From Serratia marcescens subsp. marcescens ATCC 13880 (GTDB taxonomy: Bacteria > Pseudomonadota > Gammaproteobacteria > Enterobacterales > Enterobacteriaceae): a stretch of DNA of 64,000 nt. Positions 32,946 through 42,786 of this stretch are shown in pieces. The notes beneath the pieces were generated by a model. It searched no databases, was not told the DNA's origin, and was given only the letters and a program-made list of their open reading frames with translations. The position numbers and the translations under genes were made by a program. Within the stretch, counting starts at the first letter, position 1. Each line of letters starts with the position of its first letter. Location: NCBI RefSeq assembly GCF_017299535.1, contig NZ_CP071238.1, forward strand, positions 4,960,001-5,024,000. The letters run 5' to 3'.

Positions 32946-33767
32946 TCAAATGCCGTCGCCGTACTCGAAGCCGTGATTGGTGCCGTTGAAGTATTGGTCC
33001 ATATCCATCGACGGCGTATCGCTCTCCGGCCGCCCGACGATGCGCGCCGGCACGCCGGCGGCGGTGGTGTGCGGCGGTATCGCCTGCAAGACCACCGAGC
33101 CCGCGCCGATCTTCGCGCCCTTGCCCACTTCGATATTGCCGAGAATTTTGGCGCCTGCGCCAATCATCACCCCTTCACGGATTTTCGGATGACGGTCGCC
33201 GCTGGTTTTACCGGTACCGCCCAGGGTGACCGACTGCAGGATAGAGACGTTGTTCTCCACCACCGCCGTTTCACCGATCACGATGCCGGTGGCGTGGTCG
33301 AGCATGATGCCGCAACCGATGGTCGCCGCCGGGTGGATGTCCACGCCGAAGGCGACGGAAATTTGATTTTGCAGGTAGATCGCCAGCGCCTGCCGCCCTT
33401 GCTGCCACAGCCAGTGACCGATGCGGTAAGCCTGCAGCGCATGGAACCCCTTCAGGTAAAGCAGCGGCGTGGAGTATTTATCGACCGCCGGGTCGCGCAG
33501 GCGCACCGCGAGGATATCGCGCGCCGCCGAAACGATCATCTGGTTGTCAGACTTGTAGGCCTCTTCCACCACCTCGCGCACCGCGATGGCGGGCATGATC
33601 GGCGTGGCCAGCTTGTTGGCCAGCATATAGCTGAGCGCGCTGCCCAGATTCTCGTGCTTGAGCAACGTCGCATGGAAAAAGCTGGCCAGCATCGGTTCAC
33701 AATCAGCCAGTGCTCGCGCTTCTGATTTAATGCTGTTCCAGACCTGTTCCAACTCTTCTGACGACAT
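32946..33767 (-). CDS. cysE: Serine O-acetyltransferase
   Basis: CysE acetylates serine to O-acetylserine, the first step of cysteine synthesis, and is inhibited by cysteine. I use ATG 33767 (273 residues, as in E. coli); a GTG directly before it is in frame. The C-terminal left-handed beta-helix with hexapeptide repeats is clear, including the active-site GIMLDHATGIVIGETA and the GAGAKILGNIEVGKGAKIG repeats. The C-terminal tail, ending FEYGDGI, docks into cysteine synthase. It is last in the secB-gpsA-cysE group. Confidence 0.97.
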   Translation of the reverse strand: MSSEELEQVWNSIKSEARALADCEPMLASFFHATLLKHENLGSALSYMLANKLATPIMPAIAVREVVEEAYKSDNQMIVSAARDILAVRLRDPAVDKYSTPLLYLKGFHALQAYRIGHWLWQQGRQALAIYLQNQISVAFGVDIHPAATIGCGIMLDHATGIVIGETAVVENNVSILQSVTLGGTGKTSGDRHPKIREGVMIGAGAKILGNIEVGKGAKIGAGSVVLQAIPPHTTAAGVPARIVGRPESDTPSMDMDQYFNGTNHGFEYGDGI

Positions 33768-33873
33768 CACATACCCCTTTACCTTGCCAAACGGGCCGCT
33801 TCACACGGTAGCGCGAAGCGGCCCAGGTCATTTGCGGGGTCAGCATTCAGCTGCCCCGACATATCGTTTTATG

Positions 33874-34893
33874 TCACGCGCTGGGTTTTTCGTCCTTTCG
33901 GGCTCGCCCCAGCAGGCTCAGCGCCGCTTCGCGGGCGTCCTTGTGGCAGTAAAGCACCTGATAAATCTGTTCGGTGATCGGCATTTCCACACCGTGCCGC
34001 TGCGCCAACGCCAACACCTCTTTGGTATTGCGATAGCCCTCGACCACCTGACCGATACTGTCCTGCGCTTCCTGCACGCCTTTACCCTGCCCCAGCATAA
34101 TGCCGAAGCGACGGTTGCGCGACTGGTTGTCCGTGCAGGTTAGCACCAGATCCCCCAGCCCCGCCATGCCCATGAACGTCGAAGGATCGGCGCCCAGCGC
34201 AGAACCCAGACGGCTCATTTCCGCCAGCCCGCGTGTAATCAACGCGGTACGGGCGTTAGCGCCGAAACCGATGCCGTCGGACATGCCGGCGCCGATGGCG
34301 ATCACGTTCTTCACCGCGCCGCCAAGCTGCACGCCGATGAAGTCGGGATTGCTGTAGACGCGGAAGCTCTTGCCGCAGTGCAGCAGCTGTTGCAGATCGT
34401 CGGCGAACTGCGCATCGGTCGCCGCCAGCGCGATCGCCGTCGGCAGGCCGGCGGCCAGCTCTTTGGCGAACGTCGGCCCGGAGAGCACCGCCAGCGGGAT
34501 CGTCTCGCCCAGCGCCTCACGCGCCACGTCCTGCAGCAACCGACCGGTTTCCGCTTCCAATCCCTTGGTGGCCCACACGATGCGGGCATCCGGGCGCAGA
34601 TGCGGCTTCAGCTGGCGCAGCACGTCGCCGAACACGTGGCTCGGCACCACCACCAGCACGTCGCGGCTGGCGGCCAGCGCACGCGCCAAATCGGCTTCAA
34701 GCAGCAGGGTATCGGGGAAGGGAACGTCGGGCAGAAACGCCTGATTGCAGCGATCGTGCTGCAACGTTTGAATTTGCGCGGGGTTGTGCCCCCACAGCAC
34801 CACGGAATGGCCGTTACGCGCCAGCGTAATGGCCAATGCGGTGCCGTACGAGCCGGCACCGATAACAGTCATTGAAGCATTGACGGTGTTCAT
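33874..34893 (-). CDS. gpsA: Glycerol-3-phosphate dehydrogenase [NAD(P)+]
   Basis: GpsA makes sn-glycerol-3-phosphate from DHAP for phospholipid synthesis. The 339-residue protein (E. coli 339) has the dinucleotide-binding [17 protein letters not shown] at the N-terminus and the catalytic Lys in [12 protein letters not shown] near residue 204. Its start codon shares one base with the secB stop (TGATG), so translation is coupled. Confidence 0.98.
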   Translation of the reverse strand: MNTVNASMTVIGAGSYGTALAITLARNGHSVVLWGHNPAQIQTLQHDRCNQAFLPDVPFPDTLLLEADLARALAASRDVLVVVPSHVFGDVLRQLKPHLRPDARIVWATKGLEAETGRLLQDVAREALGETIPLAVLSGPTFAKELAAGLPTAIALAATDAQFADDLQQLLHCGKSFRVYSNPDFIGVQLGGAVKNVIAIGAGMSDGIGFGANARTALITRGLAEMSRLGSALGADPSTFMGMAGLGDLVLTCTDNQSRNRRFGIMLGQGKGVQEAQDSIGQVVEGYRNTKEVLALAQRHGVEMPITEQIYQVLYCHKDAREAALSLLGRARKDEKPSA

Positions 34894-35363
34894 CAGGCAT
34901 CCTGATGTGGTGCGGCACCTTCGCCTTCCGCCTGCTGCTGCAGATAGTTCATGAACAGCGCGTCAAAGTTGACCGGTGCCAGGTTCAGCTGCGGGAAGGT
35001 GCCGCGGGAAACCAGGCTGGTGATGCACTCGCGCGCATACGGGAACAGGATGTTCGGGCAGTATGCACCCAGGCAATGCGCCAGCTGCGTGCCTTCGATG
35101 CCTGCTACCGAGAAGATGCCCGCCTGTTGCACTTCGCACAGGAACGCCGTCTCTTCGCCCAGGGTCGCCGTCACGGTTACGCGCAGTACCACTTCATACA
35201 CTTCGTCAGCCAGCTGGCTGGACGCGGTATCCAGATCAAGTTTAACTTCCGGCTGCCATTCCTGCTGGAAAACCTGCGGCGCGTTCGGCGCTTCGAAGGA
35301 GATATCCTTGGTATAGATACGTTGGATCTGGAAAGCCATTTCGGTGCTGTTTTGTTCTGACAT
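34893..35363 (-). CDS. secB: Protein-export chaperone SecB
   Basis: SecB tetramers keep preproteins unfolded and pass them to SecA. The 156-residue acidic protein (E. coli 155) has the typical fold, with [19 protein letters not shown] near the N-terminus and the conserved [12 protein letters not shown] near residue 110. It lies in the grxC-secB-gpsA-cysE group. Confidence 0.97.
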   Translation of the reverse strand: MSEQNSTEMAFQIQRIYTKDISFEAPNAPQVFQQEWQPEVKLDLDTASSQLADEVYEVVLRVTVTATLGEETAFLCEVQQAGIFSVAGIEGTQLAHCLGAYCPNILFPYARECITSLVSRGTFPQLNLAPVNFDALFMNYLQQQAEGEGAAPHQDA

Positions 35364-35420
35364 GTGAGTAATACCCTTGGTTAAACGTCCTTATTGACAC
35401 TCGGTGAACCGGCAAGCTGC

Positions 35421-35669
35421 TTAAAGCAGCGGATCCAGGCCGCCGCGAGCATCGAGTTCATATAAATCATCACAGCCGCCGATATGCCGGCCGTCGATGA
35501 AAATCTGCGGCACGGTGGTGCGCCCGCTGCGCTCGATCATCACTTCGCGCTTGGCGTTATCGCCGTCGATGGCGATCTCGTTAAACGCCGCGCCCTTGCT
35601 GTTCAACAGCGCCTTGGCGCGATGGCAGAACGGACAGGTCGCTTTGGTGTAGATATCAATGTTAGCCAT
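35421..35669 (-). CDS. grxC: Glutaredoxin 3
   Basis: GrxC reduces disulfides and glutathione adducts with glutathione. The start at 35669 gives 82 residues beginning MANIDIYTKATCPFCHRAKA; CPFC is the dithiol active site, and RTTVPQIFIDG holds the cis-proline that binds glutathione. The five upstream codons in the same frame are not conserved. It lies 28 bases after yibN and upstream of secB. Confidence 0.96.
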   Translation of the reverse strand: MANIDIYTKATCPFCHRAKALLNSKGAAFNEIAIDGDNAKREVMIERSGRTTVPQIFIDGRHIGGCDDLYELDARGGLDPLL

Positions 35670-35697
35670 GGATTGCCACCTCAAATAGGTTAAACGG

Positions 35698-36132
35698 TTA
35701 CTTACCGCGCACCAGCGGCAGGTTTTCTCCGCTCCAGCCGGCGATGCCGTCTTTCAGCATCGTCACCTTTTCAAAACCGGCCTTGCTCAGGTTCTCCGCC
35801 GGCTCGCGGGAGGCGGTGCCGTTGGCGCATACGACGATGATCGGCTGCGCTTTGTGTTTTTCCAGCTCGCCCAGGCTGCCGCTTTTGATTTCGCTGGCGG
35901 TCAGGTTAATGGCGCTGGCCAGGTGACCACGGCGGAAATCGTCGCGGCTGCGGGTGTCGACCACCACAGCTTCTTCTTTGTTGATCAGGCGGATAGCTTC
36001 ACCGCGGGCGATCTCTTTGACCTTGGAGAAACGGCTTTTGAAAGTCATGACGATCACGGCGACCAGCAGAGCGATCCAAGCCAGGCTCAGAATCGGGTGT
36101 CTGCTTACGAATGGCATAATTTCTTGCAGCAT
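35698..36132 (-). CDS. yibN: Membrane-anchored rhodanese-like protein YibN
   Basis: The protein has one N-terminal membrane segment ([20 protein letters not shown]) and a rhodanese domain with [20 protein letters not shown] and the active-site loop [13 protein letters not shown]. Here the loop starts with Cys, the catalytic position of rhodaneses. From ATG 36132 it has 144 residues (E. coli 143). Its partner and substrate are unknown. It is first in the yibN-grxC-secB-gpsA-cysE run and divergent from gpmM. Confidence 0.93.
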   Translation of the reverse strand: MLQEIMPFVSRHPILSLAWIALLVAVIVMTFKSRFSKVKEIARGEAIRLINKEEAVVVDTRSRDDFRRGHLASAINLTASEIKSGSLGELEKHKAQPIIVVCANGTASREPAENLSKAGFEKVTMLKDGIAGWSGENLPLVRGK

Positions 36133-36360
36133 GGGGTGTAACAACTCCCGTCAGTTAAGGGATAAATAAGTCAAGGTTCCAGAGTATACCTGCCGAGTGC
36201 GGCAAATACAGCCAATAAGCAAGCGCGATTGTAGAAACTGCGGGCTGCGCTGAGAAATTCCCGAGGTCAGAGCATAAAAGCCCGCGCGATTCGCCGCAAC
36301 CTTGATCTCTTTGGGCTATTTCTCGCCGGCGGCGATGTAAAATCAGCCGGTTTTTCGAGG

Positions 36361-36399
36361 GCGAATAGCCATGCTTGCGGCGGGCGCATGGCTATTCGC
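36361..36399 (+). promoter_or_regulatory. Perfect 14-bp hairpin upstream of gpmM
   Basis: GCGAATAGCCATGC and GCATGGCTATTCGC pair perfectly with an 11-base loop. The 3' arm ends 30 bases before the gpmM start. A TAAAAT at 36338-36343 could be the -10 of gpmM, which would put the hairpin at the 5' end of the message. It has no T-run and lies between divergent genes. Confidence 0.6.
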
Positions 36400-36429
36400 A
36401 GCTTAAAAAGTTCATAAGAGGTCAATGCA

Positions 36430-37974
36430 ATGTCGAACAACAAAAAACCGATGGTCCTGGTGATCCTGGACGGTTACGGCCACCGTGAAGAGCGGCAGGA
36501 CAACGCGATCCTGAACGCCGGCACCCCGGTGATGGATCGTCTGTGGCGGGAGCAGCCGCATACGCTGATCGCCGCCTCCGGGCTGGATGTCGGCCTGCCC
36601 GATGGGCAAATGGGCAACTCCGAAGTCGGCCACGTCAATCTGGGCGCCGGGCGCATCGTGTACCAGGATCTGACCCGGTTGGACAAAGCGATCGCCGACG
36701 GCGACTTCTTCGCCAACCCGGTGCTGACCGCCGCCGTGGATAAGGCCGTGGCGGCCGGCAAGGCGGTGCATATCATGGGCCTGCTGTCGCCGGGCGGCGT
36801 GCACAGCCATGACGAGCACATCCTGGCCATGATTAAACTGGCCGCTCAGCGCGGCGCCAAAGCCATTTATCTGCATGCCTTCCTCGACGGGCGCGACACG
36901 CCGCCGCGCAGCGCCGAAGCCCCGCTGCAACGCTGCCGCGACGCCTTCGCCGCGTTGGGCGTCGGGCGCATCGCCTCGCTGATCGGCCGCTACTACGCGA
37001 TGGACCGCGACAACCGCTGGGATCGCGTGCAGCTGGCCTATGACCTGCTGACCGCGGCCAAAGGCGACTCCGTGGCCGACGATGCGGTCGCCGGCCTGCA
37101 GGCCGCTTATCAGCGCGGTGAAAACGACGAGTTCGTCAGACCGACCGTGATCCGCGCCGCCGGTGAGGCCGATGCCGCAATGCAGGACGGCGACGCGTTG
37201 ATCTTCATGAACTTCCGCGCCGATCGCGCGCGCCAGATCACCCGCGCCTTCGTGAACGCGGATTTCGACGGTTTCCCACGCGCCAAACAGGTGCAGTTCG
37301 GCGATTTCGTGATGCTGACCGAGTACGCCGCCGACATCGCGACCGCCTGCGCCTATCCGCCGGCGTCGCTGTCCAACACCTTCGGCGAATGGCTGATGAA
37401 GCACGACAAAACCCAGCTGCGCATCTCGGAAACCGAAAAATACGCCCACGTCACCTTCTTCTATAACGGCGGCGTGGAAGCGCCGTTCAAAGGGGAAGAC
37501 CGCGTGCTGGTCAATTCGCCGAAGGTCGCCACCTACGATCTGCAGCCTGAGATGAGCGCCGCCGAACTGACCGACAAACTGTTGACCGCCATCCGCAGCG
37601 GCAAATACGACGCCATTATCTGCAACTACCCGAACGGCGACATGGTGGGGCATACCGGCGTGTATGACGCGGCGGTCAAAGCGGTGGAAACGCTGGACGC
37701 CTGCATCGCCCAGGTGGTTGACGCGGTGCGCGACGTCGACGGTCAGCTGCTGATCACCGCCGATCACGGCAACGCCGAGCAGATGCGCGATCCGGCCACC
37801 GGCCAGGCGCATACCGCCCACACCAGCCTGCCGGTGCCGCTGATTTACGTCGGCAAACCGGCGCAGGCGGTCGAAGGCGGCAAGCTTTCGGACATCGCGC
37901 CAACCCTGTTAACGCTGATGGGAATGGAAATCCCGCAAGAGATGACTGGTAAGCCGCTGTTCATCGTGGAATAA
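36430..37974 (+). CDS. gpmM: 2,3-bisphosphoglycerate-independent phosphoglycerate mutase
   Basis: GpmM interconverts 3- and 2-phosphoglycerate using two Mn ions. The 514-residue protein (E. coli 514) shows the alkaline-phosphatase-like fold: metal Asp in VLVILDGYG, catalytic Ser in [14 protein letters not shown] near residue 62, [11 protein letters not shown] near residue 190, and the C-terminal metal ligands [11 protein letters not shown] and [11 protein letters not shown]. It is convergent with nothing; envC and yibQ follow on the same strand past a terminator. Confidence 0.98.
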   Translation: MSNNKKPMVLVILDGYGHREERQDNAILNAGTPVMDRLWREQPHTLIAASGLDVGLPDGQMGNSEVGHVNLGAGRIVYQDLTRLDKAIADGDFFANPVLTAAVDKAVAAGKAVHIMGLLSPGGVHSHDEHILAMIKLAAQRGAKAIYLHAFLDGRDTPPRSAEAPLQRCRDAFAALGVGRIASLIGRYYAMDRDNRWDRVQLAYDLLTAAKGDSVADDAVAGLQAAYQRGENDEFVRPTVIRAAGEADAAMQDGDALIFMNFRADRARQITRAFVNADFDGFPRAKQVQFGDFVMLTEYAADIATACAYPPASLSNTFGEWLMKHDKTQLRISETEKYAHVTFFYNGGVEAPFKGEDRVLVNSPKVATYDLQPEMSAAELTDKLLTAIRSGKYDAIICNYPNGDMVGHTGVYDAAVKAVETLDACIAQVVDAVRDVDGQLLITADHGNAEQMRDPATGQAHTAHTSLPVPLIYVGKPAQAVEGGKLSDIAPTLLTLMGMEIPQEMTGKPLFIVE

Positions 37975-37975
37975 T

Positions 37976-38004
37976 CCTTCTCCATGAGGGAGAAGGCGTT
38001 TTTT
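37976..38004 (+). terminator. Terminator of gpmM
   Basis: CCTTCTCC and GGAGAAGG form an 8-bp stem with an ATGAG loop followed by CGTTTTTT, starting one base after the gpmM stop codon. The ATG often used as envC start lies in the loop. Confidence 0.88.
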
Positions 38005-39318
38005 GCACTATTAAGGGTAACCCGAAGCGCAAACGCAGGCAGCCGTCCGCTGCCTGAACGCACCGCGCCAAGGACGTTCACCGCCATGTGCGCCAGCGTA
38101 TTTTGCGCTGGCGTCTTGCTGTTGCCGCTCGCCGGCCAGGCGGCGGAAGACAATAAATCCCAGCTGAAAGACATTCAGCAGAGCATCGCCGAGAAAGAAA
38201 AAGCGGTGAAGCAGCAGCAACAGCAGCGCAGCTCGCTGCAGGATCAGCTGCGTCAACAGGAAAAAACCATCGCCCAAGCCAGCCGCCAGTTGCGCGACAC
38301 CCAGGGCACGCTCACCCAGTTGGGCAAGGACATTTCCGGCCTGAACGCCTCGATAGCCAAACTGCAAAAGCAGCAATCGACCCAGCAAAACCTCCTCGCC
38401 AAACAGCTCGACGCCGCCTTCCGACAAGGGCAGCACAGCGCCGTGCAGCTGATCCTCAGCGGTGAAGAAAGCCAGCGCAGCGAACGTATTCTGGCCTATT
38501 TCGGCTATCTGAATGAAGCGCGCCAGAAAACCATCGAAGAGTTGAAACAGACCCGCGCCGAGCTGGCGAAGCAAAAAACCACGCTGGTGGCTAAACAGGG
38601 CCAGCAAAAATCCTTACTGAGCGAACAACAGACACAGCAGCAGAAGCTGGAGCAGGCGCGCGGCGCCCGCAAGAAAACGCTGACCGCGCTGGAAGCTTCG
38701 CTGGAAAAAGACCAACAACGCCTGGTGGAACTGCGCCAAAACGAAGCCCGCATGCGCGACAAGATCGCTCGGGCGGAGCGCGAAGCCCGTGCGCGCGCCG
38801 AACGCGAAGCGCGTGAAGCGGCCAAAGTGCGCGAACAGGTGCGCATCAAGGAACAGCAGGCGAAAAAAACCGGCACCACCTACAAACCTAGCGAAGCCGA
38901 TCGCTCGCTGATGGCGCGAACCGGCGGCCTCGGTCGTCCGGCCGGCCAGCTGATGTGGCCGGTGCGCGGCCGCACGCTGCACGGCTTTGGCGAACAGCAG
39001 CAGGGCGAGTTACGCTGGAAAGGCATGGTGATCGAAGCCCGCGAAGGCAGCGAAGTGAAAGCCGTCGCCGATGGCCGCGTGCTGCTGGCCGACTGGCTGC
39101 AAGGCTATGGCCTGATGGTGGTGGTCGAACACGGTAAAGGCGACATGAGCGTGTACGGCTACAACCAAAGCGCGTTGGTCAACGTCGGGGCGCAGGTGCG
39201 CGCCGGCCAGCCGATCGCACTGGTCGGCACCAGCGGCGGCCAGGGAACGCCGTCGCTCTATTTCGAAATCCGTCGTCAGGGACAGGCGGTTAACCCACTG
39301 CCGTGGTTGGGAAGATAG
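37984..39318 (+). CDS. envC: Murein hydrolase activator EnvC (start uncertain)
   Basis: EnvC activates the amidases AmiA and AmiB at the septum and is controlled by FtsEX. The body matches E. coli EnvC: a long coiled coil (about residues 60-300) and a C-terminal LytM domain that lacks the usual zinc His/Asp ligands (for example GFGEQQQGELRWKG), consistent with an activator that does not hydrolyse by itself. The start is unresolved. ATG 37984 lies in the gpmM terminator loop with no ribosome site; ATG 38086 loses the basic part of the signal peptide. The body from about 38120 is certain. yibQ follows three bases after the stop. Confidence 0.88.
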   Translation: MREKAFFALLRVTRSANAGSRPLPERTAPRTFTAMCASVFCAGVLLLPLAGQAAEDNKSQLKDIQQSIAEKEKAVKQQQQQRSSLQDQLRQQEKTIAQASRQLRDTQGTLTQLGKDISGLNASIAKLQKQQSTQQNLLAKQLDAAFRQGQHSAVQLILSGEESQRSERILAYFGYLNEARQKTIEELKQTRAELAKQKTTLVAKQGQQKSLLSEQQTQQQKLEQARGARKKTLTALEASLEKDQQRLVELRQNEARMRDKIARAEREARARAEREAREAAKVREQVRIKEQQAKKTGTTYKPSEADRSLMARTGGLGRPAGQLMWPVRGRTLHGFGEQQQGELRWKGMVIEAREGSEVKAVADGRVLLADWLQGYGLMVVVEHGKGDMSVYGYNQSALVNVGAQVRAGQPIALVGTSGGQGTPSLYFEIRRQGQAVNPLPWLGR

Positions 39319-39320
39319 AT

Positions 39321-40274
39321 TTGCGTTATGTCAAAACCCGTACAGCTTTGTTAATCGGCTGTCTGCTGCAGGCTTACGCTGCGCAGGCAGGAAAACTCTC
39401 CATCGTCATCGATGACGTGGGCTACCGCCCTCACGAAGAAAACGCGGTGCTGCAAATGCCGACGGCGATCTCGGTCGCAGTCTTGCCCAACGCGCCGCAC
39501 GCCCGCCTGATGGCCACCCGCGCCCACAGCCAGGGCCGCGAAGTGCTGATCCACATGCCGATGGCGCCGCTCAGCAAGCAGCCGCTGGAGCGCGATACCC
39601 TACAGCCCGCCATGAGCAGCGACGAGATCCAGCGCATCATCCGCAACGCGGTGAACAACGTGCCCTACGCGGTCGGCATGAACAACCACATGGGCAGCGC
39701 CATGACCTCCAGCCTGCCGGGCATGCAGAAAGTGATGCAGGCGCTCGAAAGCTACCGTCTGTACTTCCTCGACAGCATGACCATCGGCAACAGCCAGGCG
39801 ACCCGCGCCGCGGCCGGCACCGGCGTGAAGGTGATCAAACGCAAGGTGTTCCTCGACGATACCGCGAACGAAGCCGACATCCGCCGTCAGTTCAACCGCG
39901 CGGTTGAATTGGCGCGGCGCAACGGTTCCGCCATCGCCATCGGCCACCCGCGCCCGGCGACGGTGAAAGTGCTGCAGCAGATGCTGCCGTCGCTGCCCGC
40001 CGATATCGTGCTGGTCAAACCGAGCGCGCTGCTGAACGAACCGCAGGGCAACGGCGGTGGCAGCTACGTCCCGCCGCCGGTCAAACCGCAAAAACCGCAG
40101 CCGAAGAATCCGTTCAGCGGCGGCATCAAGCAGTGCAAGGTCAAACCGCCGAAGGAAAAAACCAACGCCGGCACCGCGCTGGGCGTTATCGCCGACAGCA
40201 TTGCCACCTCGCCGCCGGTGAACTTCATCAAGCGTCATTGGCAACACTGGACGCAAGCCAAACCGCAAGCATAA
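39321..40274 (+). CDS. yibQ: Divergent polysaccharide deacetylase-like protein YibQ
   Basis: YibQ is a periplasmic protein with the NodB-like barrel: KLSIVIDDVGYRPHEENAVL and NVPYAVGMNNHMGSAMTSS carry the Asp and His positions of the family. I chose TTG 39321, preceded by GGAAG at 7 bases, giving 317 residues with a signal peptide ending AYAAQA; GTG 39303 is the other option. The substrate is unknown. Its place three bases after envC suggests a cell-wall role. Confidence 0.87.
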   Translation: MRYVKTRTALLIGCLLQAYAAQAGKLSIVIDDVGYRPHEENAVLQMPTAISVAVLPNAPHARLMATRAHSQGREVLIHMPMAPLSKQPLERDTLQPAMSSDEIQRIIRNAVNNVPYAVGMNNHMGSAMTSSLPGMQKVMQALESYRLYFLDSMTIGNSQATRAAAGTGVKVIKRKVFLDDTANEADIRRQFNRAVELARRNGSAIAIGHPRPATVKVLQQMLPSLPADIVLVKPSALLNEPQGNGGGSYVPPPVKPQKPQPKNPFSGGIKQCKVKPPKEKTNAGTALGVIADSIATSPPVNFIKRHWQHWTQAKPQA

Positions 40275-40300
40275 AAAAGGGCCGGAATTCCGGCCCTTTT
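40275..40300. terminator. Bidirectional terminator between yibQ and tdh
   Basis: AAAAGGGCCGG and CCGGCCCTTTT pair perfectly around AATT between convergent genes. Confidence 0.92.
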
Positions 40301-40314
40301 CACATTTGCCGAGA

Positions 40315-41340
40315 TTAATCCCAGCTCAGCACCACTTTGCCCGACTTGCCGGAGCGCATGGCGTCGAAGCCCTGCTGGAACTCGTCGATCGAGAAACGGT
40401 GGGTGATGATCGGAGTCAAATCCAGACCGGACTGGATCAGCGCCGCCATCTTGTACCAGGTTTCGAACATTTCACGGCCGTAAATCCCTTTGATAAACAG
40501 CCCTTTGAAAATCACCTGATTCCAGTCGATCGACATATCCGAAGGCGGAATGCCCAGCATGGCGATACGCCCGCCGTGGTTCATCGCATTAAGCAGCGTG
40601 CGGAACGCCGGCGGCGCGCCGGACATTTCCAAACCGACGTCGAACCCTTCGGTCATGCCCAGCTCGGCCATCACGTCGCTGAGGTTTTCCTTGCTGACGT
40701 TCACCGCACGGGTCACGCCCATCTTGCGCGCCAGTTCCAGGCGGTATTCGTTAACATCGGTGATCACCACATGGCGAGCGCCGACGTGTTTGCACACCGC
40801 CGCCGCCATGATGCCGATCGGGCCGGCGCCGGACACCAGCACGTCTTCCCCGACCAGATCGAACGACAGTGCGGTGTGCACCGCGTTACCGAACGGATCG
40901 AAGATCGAAGCCAGCTCGTCGGAGATGTTATCCGGGATCTTGAAGGCGTTGAACGCCGGGATCACCAGGTATTCCGCGAAGCTGCCCGGACGGTTCACGC
41001 CCACGCCGACGGTGTTGCGGCACAGGTGCGTGCGGCCGCCGCGGCAGTTGCGGCAGTGCCCGCAGGTGATGTGGCCTTCGCCGGACACGCGATCGCCGAT
41101 GCTGAAGCCTTTGACTTCCTGACCGATCGCCACCACTTCGCCCACATATTCATGGCCGACCACCATCGGAACCGGAATGGTTTTTTGCGACCACTCGTCC
41201 CAGTTGTAGATATGCACATCGGTGCCGCAGATCGCGGTTTTGCGGATTTTGATCATGATGTCGTTGTGGCCCAGCTCCGGCTGAGGCACGTCGGTCATCC
41301 AAATCCCTTCTTCCGCTTTCAGTTTTGACAGTGCTTTCAT
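40315..41340 (-). CDS. tdh: L-threonine 3-dehydrogenase
   Basis: Tdh oxidises threonine to 2-amino-3-ketobutyrate, which Kbl then cleaves. The 341-residue medium-chain dehydrogenase (E. coli 341) has the catalytic zinc region [12 protein letters not shown] (Cys38) and VGHEYVGEV, the structural zinc cysteines in [15 protein letters not shown], and the NAD-binding [11 protein letters not shown]. It lies nine bases after kbl in the kbl-tdh operon. Confidence 0.97.
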   Translation of the reverse strand: MKALSKLKAEEGIWMTDVPQPELGHNDIMIKIRKTAICGTDVHIYNWDEWSQKTIPVPMVVGHEYVGEVVAIGQEVKGFSIGDRVSGEGHITCGHCRNCRGGRTHLCRNTVGVGVNRPGSFAEYLVIPAFNAFKIPDNISDELASIFDPFGNAVHTALSFDLVGEDVLVSGAGPIGIMAAAVCKHVGARHVVITDVNEYRLELARKMGVTRAVNVSKENLSDVMAELGMTEGFDVGLEMSGAPPAFRTLLNAMNHGGRIAMLGIPPSDMSIDWNQVIFKGLFIKGIYGREMFETWYKMAALIQSGLDLTPIITHRFSIDEFQQGFDAMRSGKSGKVVLSWD

Positions 41341-41349
41341 GGTTTTACC

Positions 41350-42546
41350 TTATGCAATAACGCCAAGATCCTTACCGATACGTGTAAACGCCGCCACTGC
41401 GCGTTCGATTTGCTCCGGGGTGTGGTCGGCGGACATCTGGGTACGGATGCGCGCCTGGCCTTTCGGCACCACCGGATAGAAGAAACCGGTCACATAGATG
41501 CCTTCCTTGAGCAACGCATTGGCGAATTCCTGCGCCAGCTTCGCCTCACCCAGCATCACCGGGATGATGGCGTGATCGGCGCCGGCCAACGTGAAGCCGG
41601 CGGCGGTCATTTTTTCGCGGAACAGACGCGCGTTGGCCCACAGGCGATCGCGCAGGGCATCGCCCTCTTCCAGCAGTTCCAGCACTTTGATCGACGCGGC
41701 GACGATCGCCGGCGCCAGCGAGTTGGAGAACAGGTACGGGCGCGAACGCTGGCGCAGCCACTCCACCACTTCTTTCTTGGCGGCGGTGTAGCCGCCGGAC
41801 GCGCCGCCCAGCGCTTTGCCTAACGTACCGGTGATGATATCGACGCGGCCCATCACTTCGCAGTATTCATGGGTGCCGCGCCCGTTGGCGCCGACAAAGC
41901 CCACCGCGTGAGAGTCATCCACCATCACCAGCGCCTGGTATTCGTCCGCCAGATCGCAAACCCCTTTCAGGTTGGCGATCACGCCGTCCATCGAGAAGAC
42001 GCCGTCGGTGGCGATCAGAATGTGACGCGCGCCGTCGGCTTTGGCCTGCTTCAGCTGCGCGGCCAGCTCGGTCATGTCGTTATTGGCATAGCGATAGCGC
42101 TTGGCCTTGCACAGGCGCACGCCGTCGATGATCGACGCGTGGTTCAGCGCATCGGAGATAATGGCGTCTTCCGGGCCGAGCAGGGTTTCGAACAGCCCGC
42201 CGTTGGCGTCGAAGCAAGAGGAGTACAGGATCGCGTCTTCCATGCCCAAAAAGGCCGCCAGTTTCTGTTCCAGCTGCTTGTGGCTGTCCTGGGTGCCGCA
42301 GATGAAGCGCACCGACGCCATGCCGAAACCGTGGCTGTCCATGCCAGACTTGGCGGCGGCGATCAGCGCCGGGTGGTTGGCCAGGCCCAGGTAGTTATTG
42401 GCGCAGAAGTTGATCACATGGCTGCCGTCGGCGACGGCGATATCCGCCTGTTGCGCGGAGGTGATGATGCGTTCTTCCTTGAACAGCCCTTCACTGCGCG
42501 TGGCGGCAAGCTGTTGTTCCAACTGCTGATAAAAAGACGCTGACAT
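41350..42546 (-). CDS. kbl: 2-amino-3-ketobutyrate CoA ligase (glycine C-acetyltransferase)
   Basis: Kbl splits 2-amino-3-ketobutyrate with CoA to give glycine and acetyl-CoA. The 398-residue PLP enzyme (E. coli 398) has the Schiff-base Lys in [14 protein letters not shown] near residue 244, [17 protein letters not shown] near residue 208, and the substrate loop of the alpha-oxoamine synthase family. It is the promoter-proximal gene of kbl-tdh and divergent from hldD. Confidence 0.97.
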   Translation of the reverse strand: MSASFYQQLEQQLAATRSEGLFKEERIITSAQQADIAVADGSHVINFCANNYLGLANHPALIAAAKSGMDSHGFGMASVRFICGTQDSHKQLEQKLAAFLGMEDAILYSSCFDANGGLFETLLGPEDAIISDALNHASIIDGVRLCKAKRYRYANNDMTELAAQLKQAKADGARHILIATDGVFSMDGVIANLKGVCDLADEYQALVMVDDSHAVGFVGANGRGTHEYCEVMGRVDIITGTLGKALGGASGGYTAAKKEVVEWLRQRSRPYLFSNSLAPAIVAASIKVLELLEEGDALRDRLWANARLFREKMTAAGFTLAGADHAIIPVMLGEAKLAQEFANALLKEGIYVTGFFYPVVPKGQARIRTQMSADHTPEQIERAVAAFTRIGKDLGVIA

Positions 42547-42703
42547 TCGGTTATCTCCAGGATTGGGCTATTTGCGGCATATTTTACTGATTTGTAACCA
42601 AACTGACGAGAATGCGCGGGAGAGAATATTAAAATTGCAGCAGATATCACGGCAAACGGCGGACTTCAATGGCAATGCGGGATATTCGGAGCCCTTCCGC
42701 TGT

Positions 42704-42759
42704 TTGCCGCGGCATGAAATGCTATTATAACCGCCATTGAGCGTGGGGCATTGTGCCCC
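42704..42759 (+). promoter_or_regulatory. hldD promoter and leader hairpin
   Basis: TTGCCG (42704-42709) lies 16 bases from TATAAC (42726-42731), a likely sigma-70 promoter of the LPS core operon. A GGGGCA/TGCCCC hairpin with a 3-base loop (42745-42759) lies in the short leader, 28 bases before the hldD start. I see no RfaH ops element. Confidence 0.55.
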
Positions 42760-42786
42760 GCCAGGCAGCTTAGCAGGGGTAACCCA

